From: an uncultured Desulfobacterales bacterium
GTDB taxonomy: Bacteria > Desulfobacterota > Desulfobulbia > Desulfobulbales > Desulfocapsaceae
Length of the DNA: 64,000 nt
Direction of reading: 5' to 3'
NCBI GenBank assembly: GCA_937915545.1
Contig: CALGIJ010000040.1
Coordinates: forward strand, 1 to 64,000
Notes under the pieces: model-generated
Database searches by the model: none
Told to the model about the DNA's origin: nothing
Seen by the model: the letters and a program-made list of their open reading frames with translations, nothing else
Translations under genes and position numbers: made by a program
In this document: in pieces, positions 26,050-33,557 of the stretch
How positions within the stretch are numbered: the first letter of the stretch is position 1
Layout: each line of letters starts with the position of its first letter

Positions 26050-26583
26050 ATGGAACTCAAGATCGAAGCCCGAAATGTTGAACTACGCAAGAGCTGGCAA
26101 ACGAAGATCAGTGAGGAACAGGAAAAACTCATTCGTCACTATCCCAATTTCGTCCTTCACCTGCGTGTCAGCATTGAAGCCACTACCCATTACAAGGAGG
26201 GAGGGTTTGAGATCAAACTTGTCGCCACCGTGCCCAACGATACCGTCGTCGTCAACAGGAGCGGCGAATCCGTGCGGACGGTTCTCACCGAGTCTTTCGA
26301 TGTCCTCGCCCTGCAGCTGAAGGAAATCCAGCGCAAGAAGAGGAAGAATCAGAAGGTGGCGACAGCAGTGGATCCGGGCGACCGGGTTGGCGTCGTCAGG
26401 ATGGTCTCGCCACATGAGTCCTATGGGTTTATCACTTCGGACGACAAGCGTGACGTCTATTTCCATGAAAATGCCTTGAAGAACGTCAATATGGAAGACC
26501 TCGCCGAGGGTGACAGCGTCGTCTTTGGCGAAACCCAGGGCGACAAGGGGCCGCAGGCCACCTGGGTGCGTGCTGCCGAATAG
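26050..26583 (+). CDS. HPF/RaiA-like ribosome-associated domain fused to a cold-shock domain
   Basis: This 177-residue protein has an N-terminal half (1-100) resembling the ribosome hibernation factor fold: LKIEARNVELRKS, a basic helix, beta strands, then a long helix ending in KEIQRKKRKNQK. The C-terminal half (about 110-177) is a cold-shock domain with RNP-1-like SYGFIT and RNP-2-like DVYFHENALK. Both parts bind RNA or ribosomes, so a role in ribosome protection under stress or cold is inferred. The ATG has GGAGG seven bases upstream, which decides it over an in-frame start 24 bases earlier. It is preceded by the long structured leader and followed by a strong terminator, so it is monocistronic. 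Confidence 0.8.
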   Translation: MELKIEARNVELRKSWQTKISEEQEKLIRHYPNFVLHLRVSIEATTHYKEGGFEIKLVATVPNDTVVVNRSGESVRTVLTESFDVLALQLKEIQRKKRKNQKVATAVDPGDRVGVVRMVSPHESYGFITSDDKRDVYFHENALKNVNMEDLAEGDSVVFGETQGDKGPQATWVRAAE

Positions 26584-26608
26584 CCGACGCCATTCTGCGG
26601 CAGATTGA

Positions 26609-26637
26609 GGCCTTGGGGGGTACCCAAGGCCTTTTTT
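26609..26637 (+). terminator. Intrinsic terminator of the HPF-cold-shock gene
   Basis: Perfect 9-bp stem GGCCTTGGG / CCCAAGGCC (26609-26617 and 26623-26631), loop GGGTA, followed by TTTTTT. Confidence 0.92.
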
Positions 26638-26785
26638 GTTGTCTTTCGCCTTTGGTCTGGTGGCGAAGAATCTACGGTAAAGCTGTACAAAAACAGCTAT
26701 AGTGGCGTCCACGTCCTTGCTGCGACCGGCGTTGTCCAAGGTCGCGGCGGTTTAGAGCGGAAGGGAACTCGAGAGGAGGCAGAAC

Positions 26786-29452
26786 GTGCAACACGAGGTG
26801 TATCTCATCGATGGCAGTGCCTATATCTACCGGGCCTACCATGCCATAGCGCCGCTGTCCACCAGCGGCGGGGTGCCGACCCATGCCGTTCTCGGCTTCG
26901 TCAATATGGTCAGGCGCCTGATGCGCGACAGGCAGCCGGCCTTTGTGGCCATCGCCTTCGACAGCCGCGGGCCGGTTTTCCGCCACCAGCTCTATGCCGA
27001 CTACAAGGCCACCAGGCCCCCGATGCCGGAGGATCTGCGCCAACAGTTGCCCTATATCAAACGCTTCGTGGCCGCCAGCAACATTCTCACTCTCGAGCAG
27101 CAGGGGGTCGAGGCGGATGATATCATCGCCTCGGCGGTAAAGGTCTTCACTGCCCAGGGGCACCGCGTGGTGCTCGTCTCGGGCGATAAGGACCTTCTGC
27201 AACTGGTGGCCGAGGAGGTGACCGTCTGGGATCCGATGAAGGACAAAATCATGGACCGGCAAGCCGTCCATGAGAAATACGGCGTCTTTCCCGAGCGTTT
27301 GCTCGACCTCTTCGCCCTGATCGGGGACAGCTCCGATAACGTCCCCGGAGTTCCTGGAGTTGGGCCGAAGACAGCCGAAAAACTGATTAATTCCTATGGA
27401 TCGCTTGACGAGCTCTACGCCCGTCTCGATGAGCTCGGTCCTTCGAAGATGAAGGAGAAGCTCGCCGCCAACCGCGAATCCGCCTATCTCTCGCGTCAGC
27501 TCATCTGCCTCAAGAACGATGTCGCCATTCCTGCCGAGCTCTCCATGTATCAAGTGGCGACTGAAAACGGTGAAGAACTGGGCAGGCTCTATGCCGAGCT
27601 GGAATTTACCAGCCTGCTCAAGGGGGTGGATCGGGCCCAGCCGGTACCCACGGAGGGCTTTGTCGCCGTGCGCAGCGCGGCGCAGCTGCAGGCGATGCTC
27701 GACGAGCTGGGTGAGCCGGCAGTGCTCGCGGTGGACACCGAGACGACCTCGCTCACCGCTCGCACTGCCATGATGGTCGGCATCTCCCTCTGCGCCGACC
27801 TCGAGCGCGCCTGGTACATTCCCCTCGGTCATCGTGATGAGGGTGGTGGGTTGGCAGACGGACAGCTCGCCGAGGAAGTGGTTTCCCGGGCCCTTCTGCC
27901 CCTGTTGCGCAACCCGCGGGTGATCAAGGTCGGCCACAATCTCAAGTATGACCTCACCGTGCTTCGCCAGCGCTGGGGAGTCGAGGATTTCGGCAGTCTC
28001 GCCGACACCCTCATTGCCGCTCATCTCCTCGAGTGTGGCAGGTCACTCAAGCTCGACGACCTCTGCCAGGCCCGCGGCCTGCGCCTGACCAGCTTCGCCG
28101 AGGTCACCGGCGGCGACAAAAGGGAAGGCTGCTTCGCCTATGTCGATATCGATAAGGCCGCAATGTATGGCTGCGAAGACGTCTATGGCGCCATGGTGCT
28201 GTGGCGGGAGTTTGCGCCGCTGCTTGAGGAACGGGGCTTGGCGAGGTTGTTTTTAGAGGTGGAAATGCCGCTGGTGGCCATTCTCGTCGACATGGAGCTT
28301 GCCGGGATCTCTGTCGATGGTACGGTGCTCGACACGCTCTCCGTCGATTTCCGCAGAAAACTGGAGGAACTCGAGACGCGTATCCACCTCCTCGCCGGGC
28401 ATCCCTTCAATATCAACTCGCCCAAGCAGTTGGCCCATGTGCTCTTCGAAGAGCTCGGCTTGAAAGGGGGCAAGAAAACCAAGAGCGGCTTCTCCACTGA
28501 TGCCGACGTGCTCGACAAGCTCGCCGGGCGCCATGAGCTGCCTGCCCTGGTGGTCGAATACCGCACCTTCGCCAAACTGCTTTCTACATATGTGGAAAAA
28601 CTGCGGCAGCTCCAGGATGGGGTGACGGGTCGCGTCCATACCACCTACAACCAGGCGGTTACCGCCACCGGTCGCCTGTCGAGCAGCGATCCCAACCTGC
28701 AGAACATCCCCATCCGCGGCGAAGAGGGGGGGCGCCTGCGGGCGGCCTTCGTACCTGCCGCCGGACTGCGTTTTCTTGCCGCCGACTATTCGCAGATCGA
28801 TCTGCGGGTGCTGGCCCACTATTCAGGAGACGCGGCGCTGATCGAAGCCTTTCATGCCGGTGAGGATATCCACCGGCGCACCGCTGCGGAAATCTTTGCC
28901 GTCTCTCCCGCCCTGGTCACCGGGGAAATGCGCCGTGTCGCCAAGTCGATCAACTTCGGCATTGTCTACGGGATGAGCAGCTTCGGCCTCTCCGAGCAGC
29001 TCAATATCGGGCGGAAGGAGGCGCAGCGCTTTATCGACCGCTACTTCACCCTCTATGGGGGGGTGCGCCGCTTCATGGAGGACATCGTCGCCAGGGCGCG
29101 ACAGGACGGCTTCGTCACCACCCTGCTGGGGAGACGGCGCAGTGTCGCCGATATCGACGCCAAGAACAAGGTGCAGCGGGACTTTTCCGAGCGTATGGCG
29201 ATCAATACGCCGATTCAGGGAACTGCCGCCGATATCATGAAGCTGGCGATGATCGCCTGTCGCCGATCCTTGGCCGAGGGGGGGCTGGGCGGGAGGATGC
29301 TCCTGCAGATCCACGATGAGTTGGTCTTCGAAGTGGAACCTGAAGAGATGGAACGCACCACGAAAGTGGTCAAGGAGGCCATGGAGGGGGTTCTCGAGCT
29401 CAAGGTGCCCCTGGTGGTCAACTGTGTAGTTGGCGACAATCTTGCCAAATAG
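26786..29452 (+). CDS. polA: DNA polymerase I
   Basis: Repair and Okazaki-fragment polymerase with three activities. The 888-residue protein has an N-terminal 5' nuclease domain (FDSRGPVFRH, EADDIIAS, GVPGVGPKTA, about 1-290). The central 3'-5' exonuclease keeps its catalytic acids, with D317 and E319 in VDTET and the later aspartates in HNLKYDLTVL and YGCEDVYG, so proofreading should be active, unlike in Taq. In the polymerase domain, motif A is DYSQIDLR, motif B is RRVAKSINFGIVYG and motif C is QIHDELVF. The GTG start follows GAGGAGGCAGAAC. An AGCTGT-N6-ACAGCT dyad lies about 90 bases upstream. Confidence 0.97.
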   Translation: MQHEVYLIDGSAYIYRAYHAIAPLSTSGGVPTHAVLGFVNMVRRLMRDRQPAFVAIAFDSRGPVFRHQLYADYKATRPPMPEDLRQQLPYIKRFVAASNILTLEQQGVEADDIIASAVKVFTAQGHRVVLVSGDKDLLQLVAEEVTVWDPMKDKIMDRQAVHEKYGVFPERLLDLFALIGDSSDNVPGVPGVGPKTAEKLINSYGSLDELYARLDELGPSKMKEKLAANRESAYLSRQLICLKNDVAIPAELSMYQVATENGEELGRLYAELEFTSLLKGVDRAQPVPTEGFVAVRSAAQLQAMLDELGEPAVLAVDTETTSLTARTAMMVGISLCADLERAWYIPLGHRDEGGGLADGQLAEEVVSRALLPLLRNPRVIKVGHNLKYDLTVLRQRWGVEDFGSLADTLIAAHLLECGRSLKLDDLCQARGLRLTSFAEVTGGDKREGCFAYVDIDKAAMYGCEDVYGAMVLWREFAPLLEERGLARLFLEVEMPLVAILVDMELAGISVDGTVLDTLSVDFRRKLEELETRIHLLAGHPFNINSPKQLAHVLFEELGLKGGKKTKSGFSTDADVLDKLAGRHELPALVVEYRTFAKLLSTYVEKLRQLQDGVTGRVHTTYNQAVTATGRLSSSDPNLQNIPIRGEEGGRLRAAFVPAAGLRFLAADYSQIDLRVLAHYSGDAALIEAFHAGEDIHRRTAAEIFAVSPALVTGEMRRVAKSINFGIVYGMSSFGLSEQLNIGRKEAQRFIDRYFTLYGGVRRFMEDIVARARQDGFVTTLLGRRRSVADIDAKNKVQRDFSERMAINTPIQGTAADIMKLAMIACRRSLAEGGLGGRMLLQIHDELVFEVEPEEMERTTKVVKEAMEGVLELKVPLVVNCVVGDNLAK

Positions 29453-29503
29453 GTTTGGATATGCAATGCGGGTGGAATGACGAGATGCTGCCGGAGGTGG
29501 GAT

Positions 29504-30190
29504 ATGGCCGAGCCGACGCAATTTGAGAAGCTGGTCGAGGAAGTACGACTGTTTCTGACGTACGGCGTTCCGCCGGAGGATCGCGAGCGAGCGCTCGCCC
29601 TGGTCGGGAAATACCGCTACCGGAGGCGGGCATTGCAGCTTCTCCGTCAATATTACATGGATCTGCCCGATGCGCGGGAGGAGGCCGCCATCGGTCTCAG
29701 CCTGCTGTTGCAGCGTCAGGGCATCGCGCTGATGGTGCTTTCGACGACATCGACAGCTTACCTTTATGCGGTATCGGCGGAGGAGGCGGTGTGGCTGGGA
29801 GAATATCGCCAGGAACTCGATGCTGAAATCCTCGCCTTCTGGGGGTACGCACGCTGGGAGGATTTTTTGGCGATCTGCAAGCCGGTGGCCGAGCTAGGAG
29901 AATACCTCGGCGAAGATCGGCGAACCTCTCCGGAGTGCCCCGCTTGCGGGGTCGGCGAAGGCGAGGAGCATTTCTTCGGCTGTGTGGTGGAGGTCTGTCC
30001 GTGGTGCGGCGGCCAGCTGAGCCGATGCAACTGCCGTTTCGAGCAGCTGCAGCGGGACAGTATCGACGATGAGGAACAGGTGGAGAAGTTCCTGCGCATC
30101 CTCGAAGAGAAAGGACGTATTCCCTTTTCCCGCGAACAGGCGCCCGCCTATCCGGGAACTGGTGAAGGTTTCGACAAGGGCCGGCCATAA
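29504..30190 (+). CDS. Zinc-ribbon protein of unknown function
   Basis: I do not recognise this 228-residue protein. The N-terminal two-thirds is helical, with a basic RYRRRALQLLRQYY segment and no membrane span. A C-terminal double zinc knuckle follows: CPAC near residue 146, then a Cys and His-rich stretch and CPWCGGQLSRCNC, seven cysteines in about 37 residues. The ATG at 29504 is chosen over one 27 bases upstream because GGAGGTGGG precedes it. It follows polA by 51 bases and may be cotranscribed. A nucleic-acid-binding or metal-dependent structural role is possible, but nothing shows it. Confidence 0.65.
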   Translation: MAEPTQFEKLVEEVRLFLTYGVPPEDRERALALVGKYRYRRRALQLLRQYYMDLPDAREEAAIGLSLLLQRQGIALMVLSTTSTAYLYAVSAEEAVWLGEYRQELDAEILAFWGYARWEDFLAICKPVAELGEYLGEDRRTSPECPACGVGEGEEHFFGCVVEVCPWCGGQLSRCNCRFEQLQRDSIDDEEQVEKFLRILEEKGRIPFSREQAPAYPGTGEGFDKGRP

Positions 30191-30193
30191 GAG

Positions 30194-30223
30194 GCGGGCG
30201 GAGGGAGTTCTCCCTCCGCCCGC
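30194..30223. terminator. GC-rich hairpin between convergent genes
   Basis: Perfect 13-bp stem (30194-30206 and 30211-30223) with loop GTTC, placed between the stops of the zinc-ribbon gene and hflC. It lacks a T-run on either strand, but its position suggests bidirectional transcript-end formation. Confidence 0.55.
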
Positions 30224-30229
30224 TGGCGG

Positions 30230-31168
30230 CTATTTGCCGCTGACCGATTTGAGGTATTGATAGATCTGGGAGTCGGAGGAGAGCACCAGGGAGGTGTTGC
30301 CGCCGACCACCTCGCGATAGCTTTCCAACGTCTTGTAAAACGCGAAGAAATCCGGGTCGAGGCTGTAGGCGGCGGCATAGATGGCGGTGGCCTCGGCGTC
30401 GGCCTTGCCCTTGAGGGTCAGGGCCTCCTTATTGGCGGCGGAGATGATCTCCTGCAGCCGCCTCTCCACCGTGCCGAGAATTTCCGCCTTCTGCCCTTCA
30501 CCCATGGAACGTTTCTCGGCGGCGATGCGCTTGCGCTCGGAGATCATCCGGTCGAAAACCCTGAGGCGCACCGAGTCGATGTAGTTGACTCGCTTGAACA
30601 TCACGTCGATCAGCTCGATGCCGTATTGCGGGGTGATCTTTGCGGCGATCTCCAGCACGTGACGGCTGATCTGGTCGCGGCCGTTCTTCGGCTTGGTGCC
30701 GATGGTGTCGGCGGCGGTGGTTTCCGACATGGTGTCCACCGACCAGTCCGAGCTGCGGATGATCTCGATGAGATCGTTCTTGTTGACCATGTCGCGCACC
30801 GTACCGTCGATGATGTCGCTGAGCAGGGACTGGGCGCGGCTTTCGGTTTTGACCGCCTGGAGGAACTTCAGGGCATTGGTGATCTTCCAGCGGGCGGTGA
30901 CGTCGAGGTAGATGAAGGTCTTGTCGTTGGTGGGAATCTGGTTGGGCTGGCCGTTCCAGATCTGGATGCGCTTGTCGAAGATTTCCGTATGCTGGATAAA
31001 GGGCATCTTAAAGTGAAGACCGGCGTCGGTGACCGGGTCGCCGACCGGGGCGCCGAACTGGGTAACCACCGCCTGGGTTCCCTCCTCGAGGATGTAGAAG
31101 CCGTCGTAAATGATGGCGATGGCCAGCACCACCAGACCGGCGAGAAAGAATTGGGCAAGCTGTTTCAT
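30230..31168 (-). CDS. hflC: FtsH-modulating membrane protein HflC
   Basis: SPFH/prohibitin-family partner of HflK; the HflKC complex encases FtsH and modulates its proteolysis of membrane proteins. The 312-residue product has one N-terminal membrane anchor (FFLAGLVVLAIAIIYDGFYI), the SPFH domain (EEGTQAVVTQFG, GLHFKMPFIQ) and a long C-terminal helical region (RMISERKRIAAEKRSMGEG). It lies 24 bases after hflK in the usual hflK-hflC order. Confidence 0.95.
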   Translation of the reverse strand: MKQLAQFFLAGLVVLAIAIIYDGFYILEEGTQAVVTQFGAPVGDPVTDAGLHFKMPFIQHTEIFDKRIQIWNGQPNQIPTNDKTFIYLDVTARWKITNALKFLQAVKTESRAQSLLSDIIDGTVRDMVNKNDLIEIIRSSDWSVDTMSETTAADTIGTKPKNGRDQISRHVLEIAAKITPQYGIELIDVMFKRVNYIDSVRLRVFDRMISERKRIAAEKRSMGEGQKAEILGTVERRLQEIISAANKEALTLKGKADAEATAIYAAAYSLDPDFFAFYKTLESYREVVGGNTSLVLSSDSQIYQYLKSVSGK

Positions 31169-31192
31169 GGCGAGTTTCCTTGGGTTCTGTAT

Positions 31193-32329
31193 CTATTTGC
31201 CTTCGATGGCCGGAATTTTCTGGGTGGCGGGGTTCGCCGTCAGGTTGAGAAAGGGCAGGGGGCTCTGCTGGCCTTTATCGAGGACATAGACCGATTGCAC
31301 GCCCGGGAGAATCTCCCTCATCGTCTCCAGGTACATCCTCTGGCGGGTGATTTGGGGAGCCTGCTGGTATTCCTTGAGAATTGAGAGGAAACGCTCCGTC
31401 TCGCCCTGGGCGTTATTAATGCGCTGCGCCTGATAGCCGTAGGCCTCCTCGACGATTTTCTTAGCGTCGCCGGCGGCCTTGGGAATGACGCGGTTATATT
31501 GCTCCTCCGCTTCGTTGACCAGCCGTTTCATGTCCTGGTCGGCCTCGTTGACTTCGTTGAAGGCGGGCTTGACTTGGTCGGGCGGGTTGATGTCCTGGAA
31601 CTGCACCGTGCCGATGCTGATACCGCTCATTCCTTTGGGGAAGAGGCCGTCGAGTTGTGCCTGCAGCTCGTTCTTCACTGTGGTGGCAAGAAGATCGCGG
31701 TTGCTGAGAACGTAGTCGAAGTCCCAGTTGCCGACGATACGACGTGTCACGCTCTCTGACATGTCGCGGATGGCCTGCACGACGTCGGCGACCTTGAAGA
31801 GGAAGGCGTAGGGGTCGGCCACTTTGTACTGGACGATCCAGGCGACGTTGATGACGTTCTTGTCGGCGGTCAGCATCAGCGACTCGGTGTCGTAGCCGCG
31901 CTTATCCAATGACGACTGCTGACCGGGGAAACGGCTGCGAAAGCCGAACTCCTCCTTGCGGATGTTCTCCACGTCGACCTTGTAGAGTTTGTCAACGTAG
32001 GGAATCTTGAAATGCAGACCGGATGGGGTGGTGCGGGAATATTGGCCAAGGCGGAGGATGACGCCGACCTCGCTGGGGGTGATCTTGAAGAAGGAGGAGT
32101 ACACCCCTTGGAAGACGAGAATAATCAACACGACTGCCAACAGTTTGCCGATGTTGGCGAAGGGGGAGGATGGCTGCGATGGCGCATCGCGATTATCCCC
32201 CGGTGGAGGGGGCGATTTCTTGTCTGAAAAGAAATCTTGAAGCTTGTTGATGAGTTGGGCCACAACCTCCTCTGGGGTTTGTGGCTTGTGCTTTTTCCCC
32301 CAGGGCGGCTGTTGATCTTGCTGCGACAT
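31193..32329 (-). CDS. hflK: FtsH-modulating membrane protein HflK
   Basis: The 378-residue HflK starts MSQQDQQPPWGKK after a GGAG ribosome site; the longer open frame upstream is rejected. A Gly/Pro-rich cytoplasmic N-terminus contains the typical PPWG motif. One membrane span (IGKLLAVVLIILVFQGVYSS, about 62-81) is followed by the SPFH domain (EVGVILRLGQY, GLHFKIPYVDKLYKVD) and a coiled-coil C-terminus (KKIVEEAYGYQAQRINNAQG). Acts with HflC around FtsH in the inner membrane. Promoter not identified; about 190 bases separate it from the rhomboid gene upstream. Confidence 0.95.
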   Translation of the reverse strand: MSQQDQQPPWGKKHKPQTPEEVVAQLINKLQDFFSDKKSPPPPGDNRDAPSQPSSPFANIGKLLAVVLIILVFQGVYSSFFKITPSEVGVILRLGQYSRTTPSGLHFKIPYVDKLYKVDVENIRKEEFGFRSRFPGQQSSLDKRGYDTESLMLTADKNVINVAWIVQYKVADPYAFLFKVADVVQAIRDMSESVTRRIVGNWDFDYVLSNRDLLATTVKNELQAQLDGLFPKGMSGISIGTVQFQDINPPDQVKPAFNEVNEADQDMKRLVNEAEEQYNRVIPKAAGDAKKIVEEAYGYQAQRINNAQGETERFLSILKEYQQAPQITRQRMYLETMREILPGVQSVYVLDKGQQSPLPFLNLTANPATQKIPAIEGK

Positions 32330-32516
32330 GAATATCTCCTGAAAAAAGGTTCTCGGTGTCCCTGCCGGGCCTGGCCGAGGGTGTCGTTGCGGCCCCATGG
32401 CGGGGAGCGATACGTGCGCTTTCGTTGAAAAGAGAAGGGTAATAATTGCCTTGGGCGATTGCAACCTGAATCGTACCTGAAGCGGTCGCCCTTTGGCCGA
32501 TAGCCGGAGGGCAGAT

Positions 32517-33557
32517 TCACGCCAGGGCCAGGGTCCAGGCTCCTGCGAAAATGAGGAAAAACGCCAGTGAGAGAATAATCTGCAGGGAAAGGGAGGCGCG
32601 CAGTCGTGCAAATCCCGGCAGTCGTGCGACATTGCCCGCGGCCAACCCGCAGAAGAGGCCGAAAAAGTGGCTGCCGAGGTCGGTGTGCTCTCCCTGGCTG
32701 CCGAGAAATGCGAGCAGGGCCAGCGCGGCCATGAGTGGCATGAAGAGGTGCCTGGCGAGATGGTGCCGTTTCAGGGCATAACCCATGGTGCACAGCAGGC
32801 CGATGGTGGCGAAGAGCGCTGTGGAAAAGCCAACGAAGTGATGGGCTGAGCCATGGGCGACGACATTGAGCCAGTTGGCGGTGGTTGCGGTGATGAGGAT
32901 GAGACAGAGGCCAAGGCCATTGCCGGTGAGACCGAGAAAGTAGTGGATGATGACCGCGCCCAGCAGGCAGTTGCTCATCAGGTGGACGTCGTCGGCATGC
33001 AGGGTCAGGGCGGTGATCAAACGGTAATACTCGCCCTGCTGAAGGATGGCGGCAGCATCTCCGGCTCCTTGACGAAACCATGGCGCTTCTGGGTGCCACG
33101 GTCCGCTCAGGACATGAATGATGCCAAGGCAGCCGCTGACCATCACCCCCATGAGGCGAAACATTGGCACCTCATCCACGGTTGTGGGAGGCGGTGGCCA
33201 GTCGCGGTTTTCTTCGAGATAGGCGGAAATTTCCGCGCTGGCCCGCTGCCAGGAATCTTCCTCAACCTCAATGGCTATCGTCCCTGACTCTTCGATGGCC
33301 ACCGTATGGGCGATTCCCTGGGCGGAGAGTACCAGGGAACAGGCCTCGAGAAGGCTGCGGTCGGTACTGACCACCACAGCAGGCGGAGAGGGGTGCTGGC
33401 GAGGAATGAAGTCAGTCACCGGGGTGGTGGCGGGTATGGGGGCATCAGGGCCAGGGATAGCCCCCGCCGGTGGCAGTGTGCCAGGCGGGGGCTGGGGTGG
33501 GCGTTTGTGGCGTGGCGGAGGGGGAAAATCAGCCAGCAAGCTGGTCGGGGGTGACAA
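32517..33557 (-). CDS. Rhomboid-family intramembrane protease with N-terminal soluble domain
   Basis: A 346-residue protein. After a proline-rich stretch there is a small soluble alpha-beta domain (about 60-120, resembling DUF2007-like domains) and then at least six membrane helices. The rhomboid landmarks are HLMSN in the first core helices, the nucleophile context GFSTA in place of the usual GxSG, and the catalytic His in DLGSHFFGLFCG. Ser and His are both present, so activity is plausible though the altered motif leaves doubt. The start is unsettled: the TTG at 33557 overlaps the pckG end by 29 bases, and no ATG occurs before the membrane region. Substrates unknown. Confidence 0.75.
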   Translation of the reverse strand: MSPPTSLLADFPPPPRHKRPPQPPPGTLPPAGAIPGPDAPIPATTPVTDFIPRQHPSPPAVVVSTDRSLLEACSLVLSAQGIAHTVAIEESGTIAIEVEEDSWQRASAEISAYLEENRDWPPPPTTVDEVPMFRLMGVMVSGCLGIIHVLSGPWHPEAPWFRQGAGDAAAILQQGEYYRLITALTLHADDVHLMSNCLLGAVIIHYFLGLTGNGLGLCLILITATTANWLNVVAHGSAHHFVGFSTALFATIGLLCTMGYALKRHHLARHLFMPLMAALALLAFLGSQGEHTDLGSHFFGLFCGLAAGNVARLPGFARLRASLSLQIILSLAFFLIFAGAWTLALA

